Notes: generated by a model from the sequence alone, not told the origin. A stretch of 12,806 nt of DNA from JANWZL01 sp041640815 (GCA_041640815.1 JBEPZO010000045.1:1-12806); one strand, 5' to 3'. Shown: positions 1-7,789, counted from the first letter of the stretch. A program made the numbers and translations.

Positions 1-1
1 G

Positions 2-115
2 CTGTTCGTCCTGGACCTGGCGGCGGAGGATCCCCTGCGCGCCTACGAGGTGCTGCGGGCGGAGCTGCGGGCTTATGATCCTGCCCTCGCGGAGCGGCCG
101 TGCGCGGTGGCCCTG
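2..115 (+). other. Obg-like GTPase segment joined in frame to the dynamin-like gene
   Basis: Translated in the same frame, these bases read LFVLDLAAEDPLRAYEVLR and, a little further on, AYDPALAERP then VALNKID. That pattern (VLD, a DP-L---E-LR-EL block, YDP-L--RP, VALNK-D) is what I recall of the Obg/CgtA G domain, particularly in Thermus/Meiothermus-type sequences. Dynamin-like proteins instead have a VLAADTGVT-type stretch before their NKIDGLWDEL motif. The switch falls at the short NKID sequence that both families share. The call is from memory of the families, without alignment. Confidence 0.6.
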
Positions 116-1258
116 AACAAGATCGATGGCCTCTGGGACGAACTGAAGACCGAGGCGCAGATCAACGCCGAGATCGAGTCACAGGTCAAAACCTGCGCCG
201 ATCTGCTCGGCATCGAACCCGAACAGGTCTACCCCGTCTCTGCCCAGAAGGGGTTGCTGGCCAAGATCACGGGCGACGAGCGGCTTCTCGCGCGCAGTCG
301 GCTGCTGGCGCTGGAAAAGGCGCTATCCGAGGAGCTGATTCCCTCCAAGCAAGCCATCGTGCGCGATCAGACCGCCACCGAGGTCGGCGACATGCTGGCC
401 AGCACCCGCGCCTTGCTGCAGGCGCGCCAACGCAGCATCGAGGAGCAGCTCGCCGAACTCAAGGGCCTGCAGGGCAAGAACCAGGATGTGGTGGAACACA
501 TCATGCAGCGCATCGCGCAGGACAAGGAGAACTTCGAACGCGGCCTGCAGCGCTTTCAGGCCCTGCGCAGCGTGTTCTCCCAGCAAAGCATCAAGCTGTT
601 TGCCCACATCGGCAGGGATGTGATCAAGTCGGAAGTGCGCACCGTGCGGCAGGCCATGGAGACCAGCCGTTTCACGAAGGGGTTACGGGAGGCGATGAAC
701 GGTTTCTTCACCCGCCTGAACGAGCACCTGGAACAGGCCACCGCCCAGGTGGAGGAGATCAACAAGATGATGGAGGCGATGTACGCCAAGCTCAATGCCG
801 AGCACGGCATCCAGCTCATCGCCATCCCCCCCTTCTCCATGCTCAGATACCGCAAGGAGATGGCCCGTCTGGAGGCCGTCTACAACGAGCACTTCAACAC
901 CTTGCTCAATCTCCTCACCACCGAGCAGCATACCTTGACCGCCCGCTTCTTCGAGACCCTGGCAAGCCGTGTGGTGCAGGTCTTCGAGGCCGCCAACCGG
1001 GATGCGGAGAACTGGCTCAAGTCCATCATGTCGCCGATGGAGACGCAGGTGCGTGAACACCAGATGCAGCTACGGCGACGTCTGGAGAGCGTCAAGCGCA
1101 TCCACAAGGCAGCCGATACCCTTGAGGACCGCATCGTCGAACTCGACCAGGCCCTGCAGGACATCCATCGTCAGCTGCGCGAACTGGATGCCATCGAGGG
1201 CGATATCAAGCGCTGCATGGAGCAAGACATCATCGACACCGCCCGCCTTGCAGCTTAA
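2..1258 (+). CDS. Dynamin-like GTPase, C-terminal part (5' truncated, probable chimeric start)
   Basis: The reading frame is open from base 2 to the TAA ending at 1258, so the gene enters from outside the window and its start is not visible. From the G4 motif NKID (116-127), followed by GLWDEL, the protein resembles the C-terminal two thirds of the ~650-residue bacterial dynamin-family proteins of betaproteobacteria. It has a VSAQKG motif (G5-like, about 236-253), then several hundred residues of charged helical, coiled-coil-prone sequence ending in a conserved-looking METQVREHQ...RRRLESVKRIH block (about 1039-1110). Such proteins are thought to bind or remodel membranes using GTP. Residues before NKID do not fit this family and look like Obg (see the separate entry). 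The gene converges on the ferredoxin gene. The family call for the downstream part is fairly secure; the cellular role is not known. Confidence 0.75.
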   Translation: MFVLDLAAEDPLRAYEVLRAELRAYDPALAERPCAVALNKIDGLWDELKTEAQINAEIESQVKTCADLLGIEPEQVYPVSAQKGLLAKITGDERLLARSRLLALEKALSEELIPSKQAIVRDQTATEVGDMLASTRALLQARQRSIEEQLAELKGLQGKNQDVVEHIMQRIAQDKENFERGLQRFQALRSVFSQQSIKLFAHIGRDVIKSEVRTVRQAMETSRFTKGLREAMNGFFTRLNEHLEQATAQVEEINKMMEAMYAKLNAEHGIQLIAIPPFSMLRYRKEMARLEAVYNEHFNTLLNLLTTEQHTLTARFFETLASRVVQVFEAANRDAENWLKSIMSPMETQVREHQMQLRRRLESVKRIHKAADTLEDRIVELDQALQDIHRQLRELDAIEGDIKRCMEQDIIDTARLAA

Positions 1259-1265
1259 GCAGGCG

Positions 1266-1309
1266 CGGGCCCTCATTACGCACGCTGGCCCGGTAATCTT
1301 CTATTTTTT
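1266..1309 (+). terminator. Weak candidate terminator between convergent genes
   Basis: CGGGCC (1266-1271) pairs with GGCCCG (1287-1292) around a 15-base loop, and a run of six T lies at 1304-1309. The T-run is 11 bases beyond the stem and overlaps the ferredoxin stop region, so this is a poor intrinsic terminator. It is nevertheless the only structure between the two convergent genes. Confidence 0.3.
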
Positions 1310-1549
1310 GGTCAGCTGGTAATACTTCTCCATGAGCTGGGCCTTGCTCTCGACATAGTCGGGATTGAGCACGATGCAATCGACTGGGCAGACTTCCTTG
1401 CATTGTGGGGTATCGAAATGCCCGACGCACTCGGTGCACTTGTTCGGGTCGATGACGTAGATCTCGTCGCCCTGTGAGATGGCCTCGTTGGGACACTCCG
1501 GTGCACACACGTCACAATTGATACATTCGTCGGTGATCATCAGGGCCAT
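1301..1549 (-). CDS. YfhL-family 2[4Fe-4S] ferredoxin (Allochromatium type)
   Basis: An 82-residue soluble electron carrier. CxxCxxCxxxCP at residues 9-20 (C9, C12, C15, C19) and CxxC-x8-CxxxCP at 38-55 (C38, C41, C50, C54) supply ligands for two [4Fe-4S] clusters. C9/C12/C15/C54 would bind one cluster and C19/C38/C41/C50 the other. The extra loop between C41 and C50 and the charged C-terminal helix (SKAQLMEKYYQL) are hallmarks of the low-potential Allochromatium vinosum/YfhL group; a further cysteine, C58, is present. The ATG at 1549 is preceded by a GAGGA ribosome site. The gene is last in the M16-rsmD-coaD operon, 14 bases after coaD, an arrangement familiar from other proteobacteria. Redox partners cannot be read from the sequence. 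Family call secure. Confidence 0.95.
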   Translation of the reverse strand: MALMITDECINCDVCAPECPNEAISQGDEIYVIDPNKCTECVGHFDTPQCKEVCPVDCIVLNPDYVESKAQLMEKYYQLTKK

Positions 1550-1563
1550 AGCAGTCCTCGAGT

Positions 1564-2049
1564 TCAGGTAGAAGGGTGCAATTTTGCTGCCAGACGCTCG
1601 GCAATCAACGGGGCGACGAAGGGCTTGACGTCGCCGCCCAGCCGCGCGATCTCGCGCACCATGCTGGCCGAGACGAACATGTATTGTTCGCCTGGCATCA
1701 TGAATACCGTCTCCAACTCGGGGTTCAGGCTGCGGTTCATGCCCGCGAGCTGGAATTCATACTCGAAGTCGGACACCGCGCGCAGGCCGCGCAGCACCAA
1801 TGACGTCCCCTCTTGGCGCAAGAAATCGACCAGCAGCCCATCGAAGCCGGTGACCCGCACCCGCGACATGGTCGCCAGGCTATCGCGGGCCATGGCAACG
1901 CGTTCCTCCAGACTGAAGAACGGCCGTTTGCTGGCATTGGCCGCCACGGCCACCACCACCTCATCGAAGATGCGGGCGGCGCGACGCACCAAATCCTCGT
2001 GTCCGCGGGTAATCGGGTCGAAGGTGCCGGGATAGACGATCTTGCGCAT
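1564..2049 (-). CDS. coaD: Phosphopantetheine adenylyltransferase
   Basis: Catalyses the fourth step of coenzyme A synthesis, transferring AMP from ATP to 4'-phosphopantetheine to give dephospho-CoA in the cytoplasm. The 161-residue protein has the nucleotidyltransferase start YPGTFDPITRGH, with the TxGH nucleotide-binding motif at residues 14-17. It also has the LVLRGLRAVSDFEYE substrate-binding block in the middle and the MFVSASMVREIA block (the ISSTxxR equivalent) near the C-terminus. Length matches the usual 155-165. I take the ATG at 2049 rather than a TTG one codon upstream, because it overlaps the rsmD stop as TGATG, which implies translational coupling. The following gene is the ferredoxin, 14 bases on. 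Confidence 0.97.
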   Translation of the reverse strand: MRKIVYPGTFDPITRGHEDLVRRAARIFDEVVVAVAANASKRPFFSLEERVAMARDSLATMSRVRVTGFDGLLVDFLRQEGTSLVLRGLRAVSDFEYEFQLAGMNRSLNPELETVFMMPGEQYMFVSASMVREIARLGGDVKPFVAPLIAERLAAKLHPST

Positions 2050-2606
2050 CAAGCAGGTTCCAATAGGCAGTAGCGCGACGCCCCAGCTCGACCCTCGCGC
2101 AACACTCGCCAGCCGGTCAGATCCGGTCGTTCGCCAAATTCGACGTAAATTTTACCGCCCGCGCTGAGATGCGAGGCAGCCCTGGCCAGGGCAGGGACGA
2201 GCAGGCCGGAGCGAAAAGGCGGATCGATGAGGATCAGATCGAAACGGCCGCAGTTCGAGGCCAGGTAGTCGAGCGCGTCAGCCGCCACGATGCGCACCTG
2301 GCTGGCTTGCAGCCGGTCGGCCTGTTCGCGCAACGCGCTCAATACGCGGGCATCACGCTCCACCATCACCACCTCGGCTGCCCCCCGCGAGGCGGCCTCG
2401 AAGCCCAAGGCACCACTGCCGGCGAACAGATCCAGACAGCGCAGGCCATCGAGGCGTTGGCCCAGCCAGTTAAACAGGGTCTCGCGCACCCTGTCGGGTG
2501 TGGGGCGCAACCCCTCGACGGGTGTGAAAGCGATCAGACGGCTGCGCCAGACGCCGCCGATGATGCGCACCCGATTGGCGCGACCGCGCCTAGGGCTCGG
2601 CTGCAT
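2049..2606 (-). CDS. rsmD: 16S rRNA (guanine(966)-N2)-methyltransferase RsmD
   Basis: Methylates G966 of 16S rRNA during 30S assembly, using S-adenosylmethionine. The protein carries the family's N-terminal RIIGG-WR signature, then RPTPDRVRETLFNWL, the SAM-binding LDLFAGSGALGFEA motif (about residues 58-71) and the catalytic IDPPF motif (about 127-131). The start is uncertain: an ATG at 2606 gives 185 residues, and an in-frame GTG at 2618 would add four. Neither has a strong ribosome site, which fits re-initiation from the upstream peptidase gene; its stop lies at 2590-2592, so the two genes overlap by 17 bases. Downstream, its TGA overlaps the coaD ATG by one base. Product call secure; start moderately sure. 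Confidence 0.95.
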   Translation of the reverse strand: MQPSPRRGRANRVRIIGGVWRSRLIAFTPVEGLRPTPDRVRETLFNWLGQRLDGLRCLDLFAGSGALGFEAASRGAAEVVMVERDARVLSALREQADRLQASQVRIVAADALDYLASNCGRFDLILIDPPFRSGLLVPALARAASHLSAGGKIYVEFGERPDLTGWRVLREGRAGASRYCLLEPA

Positions 2607-4086
2607 GACGCTGACCACCCACGATCACGGTATGCAGGGCCTCTGGCCGGATGCGGCTGCGGAAGACGCGCAGGATGTCCTCACGCGTGACGGCCTGAAC
2701 ACCGCGCGTGTAGGTGTCCAGCCAGTCGAGGGGTAGGCGGTAGAAGCCGATCACCGCGAGCTGCTCGAGCAGTTTGCGATTGCTGTCCAGGCGCAGGGGG
2801 AAACTGCCGACGAGGTAGTCCTTGGCCTGCGTAAGCTCGGCCTCGGTCGGGCCATCGCGCAGAAACGCCTCCAAGATGGCATGCACCAAGCGCAATGCCT
2901 CTTCGGTCGCTTCACGCCGCGTCTGCAGGGCGATGATGAACGGCCCGAGCTCCTGCAACGGCTGCAAGGCGCTATAGGCGCTGTAGGCCAGTGCCCGCTG
3001 TTGGCGGACCAGGCGCAGGATGCGGGAATCGAAGCCACCGCTGCCCAGGATGTAGTTGCCCACCACCAACGGGAAGAAGTCCGCATCGCCGCGTTTCATG
3101 CCGGCTAGCCCGAGGAACAGATGGCTCTGGGTGGCGGGGTGGGGGATGACCTGCTGGCCACCGAGACCACTTGCGCGCACGGTGGGAAGCGGTGCCGGCG
3201 CCTCGCCGGGTGGCAGGCCTGCCGTCAGGTCCTCGGCCAGGTGCTCGGCCTGCTCTCGCGTCAGGTCGCCGATGATCGCCAGCGTGGCATTGCTCGCGCG
3301 ATAGTGCTGCCGGTGAAAGGCGACCAGGTCCTCGCGTCGCAGTCGCTCGATGGCTTCGATCTCGCCAGACTCGTGCATGGCGTAGGGATGCTCGGCATAG
3401 ATGGCGGCGAACAAGGCCCTCTGACCCAGCACGTGTGGCCTGGTGGCAGCCTCTTTCAGCCCCGCCACCGCCCTCGCCTGCTCACGCGCCAGCACCGCGG
3501 GCTCGAAACGCGGCGCGGCGAGGACGGCACGCAGCACGGCCACGGCCTGCGCGCGCGCCTCGCTAGCGCTCAAGCTGCGCAACGTGTAGCCGGCGCGATC
3601 CTGATCGAAGTGGCCGCCCAGCAGGGCCCCAACGTCGGCAAGACGCTCCGCGATCTCGGCTTCCGACCAAGGCCCTGCGCCGAGAGGCATCATGCTATGC
3701 GTCAGCCGGGCGAGTCCTGAGCGATCGCGCGTATCGCGCGCACTGCCGGCAGCGAAGGTGATGCTGAGGTCGAGGATGGGCAGGTCGTGGTTTTCCACGA
3801 AGTAGACGCGCGCACCGCCCGCCGTCGTCCAGTGTTGGATCGTCGGGCCGGCCCACCCCGCTAGGCTTAGAAGCAGGGCCAGCCCGCCGACAAAGTGACG
3901 CCGACAACGCGATAAAAACCGCTGCCCCCCCTTGCAGCTAACGCCGGTAAGGGCTTGCACGCCAGGTGAAACTGCGCTTGAGGCCCGCGCCGGCGTTGCC
4001 GCGCGGCCGCGCAGCCGAGCGTGCGCGGCGGCGGCCAGCCGCTCGAGGCCCCCACGCACCGCCACGAGCAGCGCCCTAGCGGCCAT
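2590..4086 (-). CDS. M16 family peptidase-like protein, inactive-type partner subunit
   Basis: A two-domain pitrilysin-fold protein of ~498 residues. Where an active M16 enzyme has HxxEH, this one reads GLARLTHSMM, so both zinc histidines and the catalytic glutamate are missing. It keeps the C-terminal-domain block SRILRLVRQQRALAYSAYS, matching the R...Y substrate-contact region conserved in non-catalytic M16 partners. It probably pairs with the active M16 protein encoded just upstream, in the periplasm or at the inner membrane. A hydrophobic stretch FVGGLALLLSLAGWAG (near 3895-3847) looks like a signal peptide but lies ~65 residues after the ATG at 4086. A GTG at 3960 would place it better, though with no clear ribosome site. 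The intervening segment is Arg/Ala-rich and unlike the family. The ATG at 4086 overlaps the upstream stop by 11 bases, supporting coupling. Confidence 0.85.
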   Translation of the reverse strand: MAARALLVAVRGGLERLAAAAHARLRGRAATPARASSAVSPGVQALTGVSCKGGQRFLSRCRRHFVGGLALLLSLAGWAGPTIQHWTTAGGARVYFVENHDLPILDLSITFAAGSARDTRDRSGLARLTHSMMPLGAGPWSEAEIAERLADVGALLGGHFDQDRAGYTLRSLSASEARAQAVAVLRAVLAAPRFEPAVLAREQARAVAGLKEAATRPHVLGQRALFAAIYAEHPYAMHESGEIEAIERLRREDLVAFHRQHYRASNATLAIIGDLTREQAEHLAEDLTAGLPPGEAPAPLPTVRASGLGGQQVIPHPATQSHLFLGLAGMKRGDADFFPLVVGNYILGSGGFDSRILRLVRQQRALAYSAYSALQPLQELGPFIIALQTRREATEEALRLVHAILEAFLRDGPTEAELTQAKDYLVGSFPLRLDSNRKLLEQLAVIGFYRLPLDWLDTYTRGVQAVTREDILRVFRSRIRPEALHTVIVGGQRHAAEP

Positions 4087-5452
4087 GGCGGTCCTCCACC
4101 GGCAGCGCCTGGGGGGTTGGTCGTGTGGCGGCTGCAAGCGGTTGCGGCTCTAGGCGGGCAATGGTCAAGCGGTCGTCGGTCAGATAGCGTTTGGCCACCT
4201 CCTGCACCTGCTCCGCGCTGACCTGGCGCAATTTCTCAATGCGTAGTGTCCGGTTGCGATGTCCTAGGCCAGCGCTTTCCCACTCGCCGATCTGCATCGC
4301 CTGATAGAACAGGGCGTCCTGCTCATAGACCTGACCCGCCACGACCTGGGCCTTGACCCGCGCCAATTCGCGCGCGTCGATGCCCTGCGCCTTCAGGCGC
4401 TCGATCTCGGCGCGCAGACCCTCGATCAGCCGGTCTAAGGGGGTAGCTTCGGCCGCCGTGGCGCTGACCAGGAACAGGGCGGGGCCGCGCGCAATCGGGT
4501 CGTAACCGGCATCCACCGCAACGGCCAGCCGCTGTTCGTTCACCAGCGCCCGCGGCAGACGGGCTGAGGCATGGCCATCCAGCACGCCAAGCAAGATCTC
4601 CAAGGCGTAGGGCTCCCAGTCCTGCGCCGGATCGGCCAGACGCGGCACCTGCCAGGCCAGATACACGGCGGGCAGGCTGGCCGGCGCCTTGACCGTGACC
4701 TGCCGCATGCCGCGCGGCACCACCTCGCCAAAAGGTTTACGAGCCGGCAGCTCGCCCGGCGGGATCGAGCCGAAGTAGCGCTGCGCGAGGTCGAAAACCG
4801 CCTCTGGCTCGACATCCCCGACCACCACCAAGGTGGCGTTGTTGGGCGCGTACCAGCGGCGGTACCAATCGCGCACCTCCTCCAGACGCAGATGGCGAAG
4901 ATCATCCATCCAGCCGATCACCGGGTGGCGGTAGGGGTGGGTCTGGTAGGCCGTGGCCATCAGGGCCTCGAACAACAAGGCGTGGGGATTGTCCTCGGTA
5001 CGTAACCGCCGCTCCTCCATGACCACCTGGAGCTCCTTGACATAATCTGCCTCGGCCAAGGTCAGGTTGCGCATCCGGTCGGCCTCCAACCTGAGCGCCA
5101 GCTCCAGTCGATCGGCCGGTAGGGTATGGTGATAGACGGTGTGGTCGCGCGAGGTGAACGCGTTCTCGCGGCCGCCGGCGGCGGCGATCAGGCGCGAGAA
5201 CTCCCCCGCCGGCACCTGCGGCGTGCCCTTGAACATCATGTGTTCGACGACGTGCGCGATCCCCGTCACGCCATAGCTCTCGTCCATGCTGCCCACCCGG
5301 TACCAGAGCTGGCTGACGACCACCGGCGCGCGGCGATCGGGCTTGACGATCACCTTAAGGCCATTGTCCAGCGTGCGCTCTAGGGTGGCCGCGGCGGCCG
5401 CCAAGCCCCACACGCTCATGACGAGCGGCCAGAGAAGCCGATACGTCCACAT
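4076..5452 (-). CDS. M16 family zinc metallopeptidase (pitrilysin/insulinase type), catalytic subunit
   Basis: A 458-residue exported peptidase. From the ATG at 5452 the protein begins MWTYRLLWPLVMSVWGLAAA, a clear signal peptide with likely cleavage in the Ala run, followed by the family's LDNGLKVIVKPD strand. The inverted zinc motif HVVEH gives H67, E70 and H71, followed by MFKGT. The third zinc ligand is E146 in VVMEERR, 74 residues after the second histidine, as expected for the family. The frame is open upstream to 5656, but I chose 5452 because of the signal peptide, an AAAGGAAA ribosome site and the usual family length. It heads the operon with the inactive M16 partner, suggesting an active/inactive heterodimer that degrades peptides or processes an envelope protein. 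The substrate is unknown. Confidence 0.93.
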   Translation of the reverse strand: MWTYRLLWPLVMSVWGLAAAAATLERTLDNGLKVIVKPDRRAPVVVSQLWYRVGSMDESYGVTGIAHVVEHMMFKGTPQVPAGEFSRLIAAAGGRENAFTSRDHTVYHHTLPADRLELALRLEADRMRNLTLAEADYVKELQVVMEERRLRTEDNPHALLFEALMATAYQTHPYRHPVIGWMDDLRHLRLEEVRDWYRRWYAPNNATLVVVGDVEPEAVFDLAQRYFGSIPPGELPARKPFGEVVPRGMRQVTVKAPASLPAVYLAWQVPRLADPAQDWEPYALEILLGVLDGHASARLPRALVNEQRLAVAVDAGYDPIARGPALFLVSATAAEATPLDRLIEGLRAEIERLKAQGIDARELARVKAQVVAGQVYEQDALFYQAMQIGEWESAGLGHRNRTLRIEKLRQVSAEQVQEVAKRYLTDDRLTIARLEPQPLAAATRPTPQALPVEDRHGR

Positions 5453-5673
5453 CGCCGTTGTTTTCCTTTCGTCTTCCGACAAACCGCTAGGCCGCCCTGC
5501 AGGCCGTGGTTCGCGCGCATGGTCGGCCACCGCGGGGCTTAACGTCCACGGCCATCGCCTGCCGCCATCTACTCGACCTCGCCTGTCGAGCCGGCGCCCC
5601 GCGACAGCGACTGCCCGCGCGAAGGGCATGATAAGATCATCGGCTGGGTAACGCACCTAGGACAGCACACACC
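5453..5673. promoter_or_regulatory. Divergent intergenic region between the M16 operon and ftsY
   Basis: These 221 bases must hold the start signals of both the leftward M16 operon and rightward ftsY. An ATGAT-AAG-ATCAT dyad (5628-5640) contains TAAGAT with an extended TG on the plus strand, and TATCAT on the minus strand. Either could act as a -10 element, but I find no matching -35 on either strand. ftsY has an AGGA site at 5660-5663 ahead of its GTG. Promoter positions are therefore tentative. Confidence 0.3.
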
Positions 5674-6687
5674 GTGTTCGGTTTCCTCAAGCAAGGCGGC
5701 AGACCCCCTGCCGCGGCCGAGACCGCCTCTTCTTTGCCGGCCACACCTGCACCTAGCCGGCCAAGCTGGACCGAGCGGCTCAAGGCTGGGCTGAGCAAGA
5801 CCCGGCAGGTGCTCAATACCCCGGTAGGGGAGCTCCTCCGGCGTCATCCCAAGATCGACGAGGCCCTGTTCGAGCAGCTGGAAGAGATCCTGCTCATGGC
5901 CGACGTCGGCGTCGAGACCACCACCGATCTGCTCGCGGCGCTGCGCAACACCGTCAAGCGCGACAAGCTGAGCGATGCCAACCAGCTGCGCGACGCCCTG
6001 AAGAGGCAGCTGTTGGCCCTGCTGGCCCCGCTGGAAGTGCCGCTGGAGGTCACCTCCCACCGGCCTTTCATCATCATGCTGGCCGGGGTCAATGGCGCCG
6101 GCAAGACCACCACCATCGGCAAGCTCGCCAAACGCTTCCAGAGCGAGGGGCGCACGGTCCTGCTGGCTGCGGGCGACACCTTCCGCGCCGCGGCGCGCGA
6201 ACAGCTCGCCGTCTGGGGCGAACGCAACCAGGTCGAGGTCGTTGGCGGACAAGGCAACGACCCGGCGGCGGTGATTTTCGACGCCGTGCAAGCCGCGCGC
6301 GCGCGCAGCATCGACGTCGTGCTGGCCGACACCGCCGGGCGGCTGCCGACCCAACTGCACTTGATGGAGGAACTGCGCAAGGTCAGACGGGTGATCCAGA
6401 AGGCCGACCCCACGGCGCCGCACGAGGTATTGCTGGTGCTCGACGCCAACACCGGCCAGAACGCCCTGGCCCAGCTCCAGGCCTTCGATGCAGCCATTCA
6501 GGTCACAGGCCTGGTGCTGACCAAGCTCGATGGCACCGCCAAGGGCGGGGTTATCGCCGCCTTGGCCCATCGCCACGCCCCCGGCCGCCCGCCCATACCC
6601 GTGCGCTACATCGGCATCGGCGAGGGTCTGGACGATCTGCAGCCCTTCTGTGCGCGCGAATTCGTCGACGCCCTCTTCGGCGACTGA
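5674..6687 (+). CDS. ftsY: Signal recognition particle receptor FtsY
   Basis: The SRP receptor GTPase that docks ribosome-nascent chain-SRP complexes at the inner membrane for SecYEG insertion. The 337-residue protein has a short N-terminal region (residues 1-30, Ala/Pro-rich) instead of the long acidic A domain of E. coli. An N domain helical bundle (about 33-120) and a G domain follow: P-loop GVNGAGKTT at 138-146, DTFRAAA at 168-174, DTAGR at 219-223 and TKLDGTAKGG at 283-292, ending in the typical GIGEGLDDLQPF. The start is a GTG preceded by AGGA about ten bases upstream; MFGFLK is a familiar FtsY beginning. ftsE starts six bases after the stop, so ftsY-ftsE are almost certainly cotranscribed. 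Confidence 0.98.
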   Translation: MFGFLKQGGRPPAAAETASSLPATPAPSRPSWTERLKAGLSKTRQVLNTPVGELLRRHPKIDEALFEQLEEILLMADVGVETTTDLLAALRNTVKRDKLSDANQLRDALKRQLLALLAPLEVPLEVTSHRPFIIMLAGVNGAGKTTTIGKLAKRFQSEGRTVLLAAGDTFRAAAREQLAVWGERNQVEVVGGQGNDPAAVIFDAVQAARARSIDVVLADTAGRLPTQLHLMEELRKVRRVIQKADPTAPHEVLLVLDANTGQNALAQLQAFDAAIQVTGLVLTKLDGTAKGGVIAALAHRHAPGRPPIPVRYIGIGEGLDDLQPFCAREFVDALFGD

Positions 6688-6693
6688 CCTGGC

Positions 6694-7347
6694 ATGATCG
6701 AGCTCGACCATGTGACCAAGCGCTACCCGGGCGGTCACGAGGCCCTGTCGGATGTCAGTCTCAAGATCGCCCAAGGCGAGATGGTGTTCCTCACCGGGCA
6801 CTCCGGCGCCGGCAAAAGCACGCTGCTCAAGCTCATCGCCGCGATCGAACGCCCCACCAGCGGCCAGATCATCGTCAATGGCCAGAACATCAGCCGCCTC
6901 AAACGGGCGGCGATGCCTTACTTCCGCCGCAACATCGGCCTCATCTTTCAAGATCACAAGCTGCTCTACGACCGGTCGGTGTTCGACAACGTGCTGTTGC
7001 CGCTACACATCCAGGGCCTCACCGGGCACGAGGCAGCCAAGCGGGTGCGCGCCGCCCTGGACAAGGTGGGTCTGCTCAAACGCGAAAAGGCGCGCCCCAT
7101 CACCCTCTCTGGCGGCGAACAACAGCGGCTATGCATCGCCCGCGCCATCGTCAGCCGGCCAGCCCTCGTCCTGGCCGACGAGCCTTTGGCCAACCTTGAC
7201 GACGCCTACGCCAGGGAGATCATGGACATGTTTCGCGCCTTCAACCAGGTCGGAGTCACCCTGGTCATCTCGACCCACAACCTCGACCTCATCCGCCGCT
7301 ACGGCGGCCGCACCATCACCCTGGACCACGGGAGGGTGGCGGCATGA
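6694..7347 (+). CDS. ftsE: Cell division ATP-binding protein FtsE
   Basis: The ABC ATPase of the FtsEX complex, which couples ATP hydrolysis at the divisome to periplasmic activation of cell-wall hydrolases. The 217-residue protein shows all ABC motifs: Walker A GHSGAGKST (35-43), the Q-loop in IFQDHKLL (about 86), signature LSGGEQQR (138-145), Walker B LVLADEP (158-164), the D-loop ANLD and the switch histidine in STHN (H195). Length is normal for FtsE. Its TGA at 7345 overlaps an ATG (ATGA). That is the arrangement in which ftsX usually begins, but here the ATG opens a repeat block and ftsX starts 487 bases later. FtsE itself appears intact. Confidence 0.98.
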   Translation: MIELDHVTKRYPGGHEALSDVSLKIAQGEMVFLTGHSGAGKSTLLKLIAAIERPTSGQIIVNGQNISRLKRAAMPYFRRNIGLIFQDHKLLYDRSVFDNVLLPLHIQGLTGHEAAKRVRAALDKVGLLKREKARPITLSGGEQQRLCIARAIVSRPALVLADEPLANLDDAYAREIMDMFRAFNQVGVTLVISTHNLDLIRRYGGRTITLDHGRVAA

Positions 7348-7789
7348 GCCACCCGGCGAGGGGCCCCGCGCAGCGGGGATCGACGGCAAGGCGAATGCCG
7401 CCCGCCCGGCGCAAGGTACGCTGCCCGCATACCCCCAGACGTTGGTCTTCAGATCCTGCGGTGAGCTCCACCCCGGCGCCGGGCGGCATGAGCCACCCGG
7501 CGAGGGGCCCCGCGCAGCGGGGATCGACGGCAAGGCGAATGCCGCCCGCCCGGCGCAAGGCACGGTGCTCGCATACTCCCAGAGGTTGGTCTTCAAACCC
7601 TGCGGTGAGCCCCACCCCGGCGCCGGGCGGCATGGGCCACCTGGCGAGGGGCCCCGCGCAGCGGGGATCGACGGCAAGGCGAATGCCGCCCGCCCGGCGC
7701 AAGGCACGGTGCTCGCATACCCCCAGACGTTGGTCTTCAGACCCTGCGGTGAGCCCCACACCGGCGCCGGGCGGCATGAGCCACCCGGC
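7338..7789 (+). repeat. Tandem repeat, 3 x 144 bp plus a 20-bp partial copy, between ftsE and ftsX
   Basis: Copies run 7338-7481, 7482-7625 and 7626-7769, with a partial fourth at 7770-7789. The first begins at GGCGGCATGAGCC, which includes the last codons and stop of ftsE. By my count copies 1 and 2 differ at 8 positions, 2 and 3 at 6, and 1 and 3 at 8 (about 94-96% identity). Each unit has a hairpin CCCCGC-GCA-GCGGGG (7364-7378 in copy 1), a CGGCA/TGCCG stem-loop, and two related GC-rich arms in opposite orientation (ATGCCGCCCG... and ...CGGGCGGCAT) resembling a paired REP element. The period is 48 codons, so several frames stay open on both strands, including one of 153 codons at 7344-7805. 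Five of the seven codons that differ between copies 1 and 2 in that frame change the amino acid, so protein-level constraint is not evident. Confidence 0.97.

Noticed and set aside
5569..6957. 462-codon minus-strand frame over ftsY
   Set aside because: Antisense of ftsY and the start of ftsE; low-complexity His/Gln/Gly-rich translation typical of shadow frames in GC-rich genes.
7338..7789. CRISPR array
   Set aside because: The 144-bp units are contiguous tandem copies with no short repeat/unique spacer alternation and no cas genes nearby.
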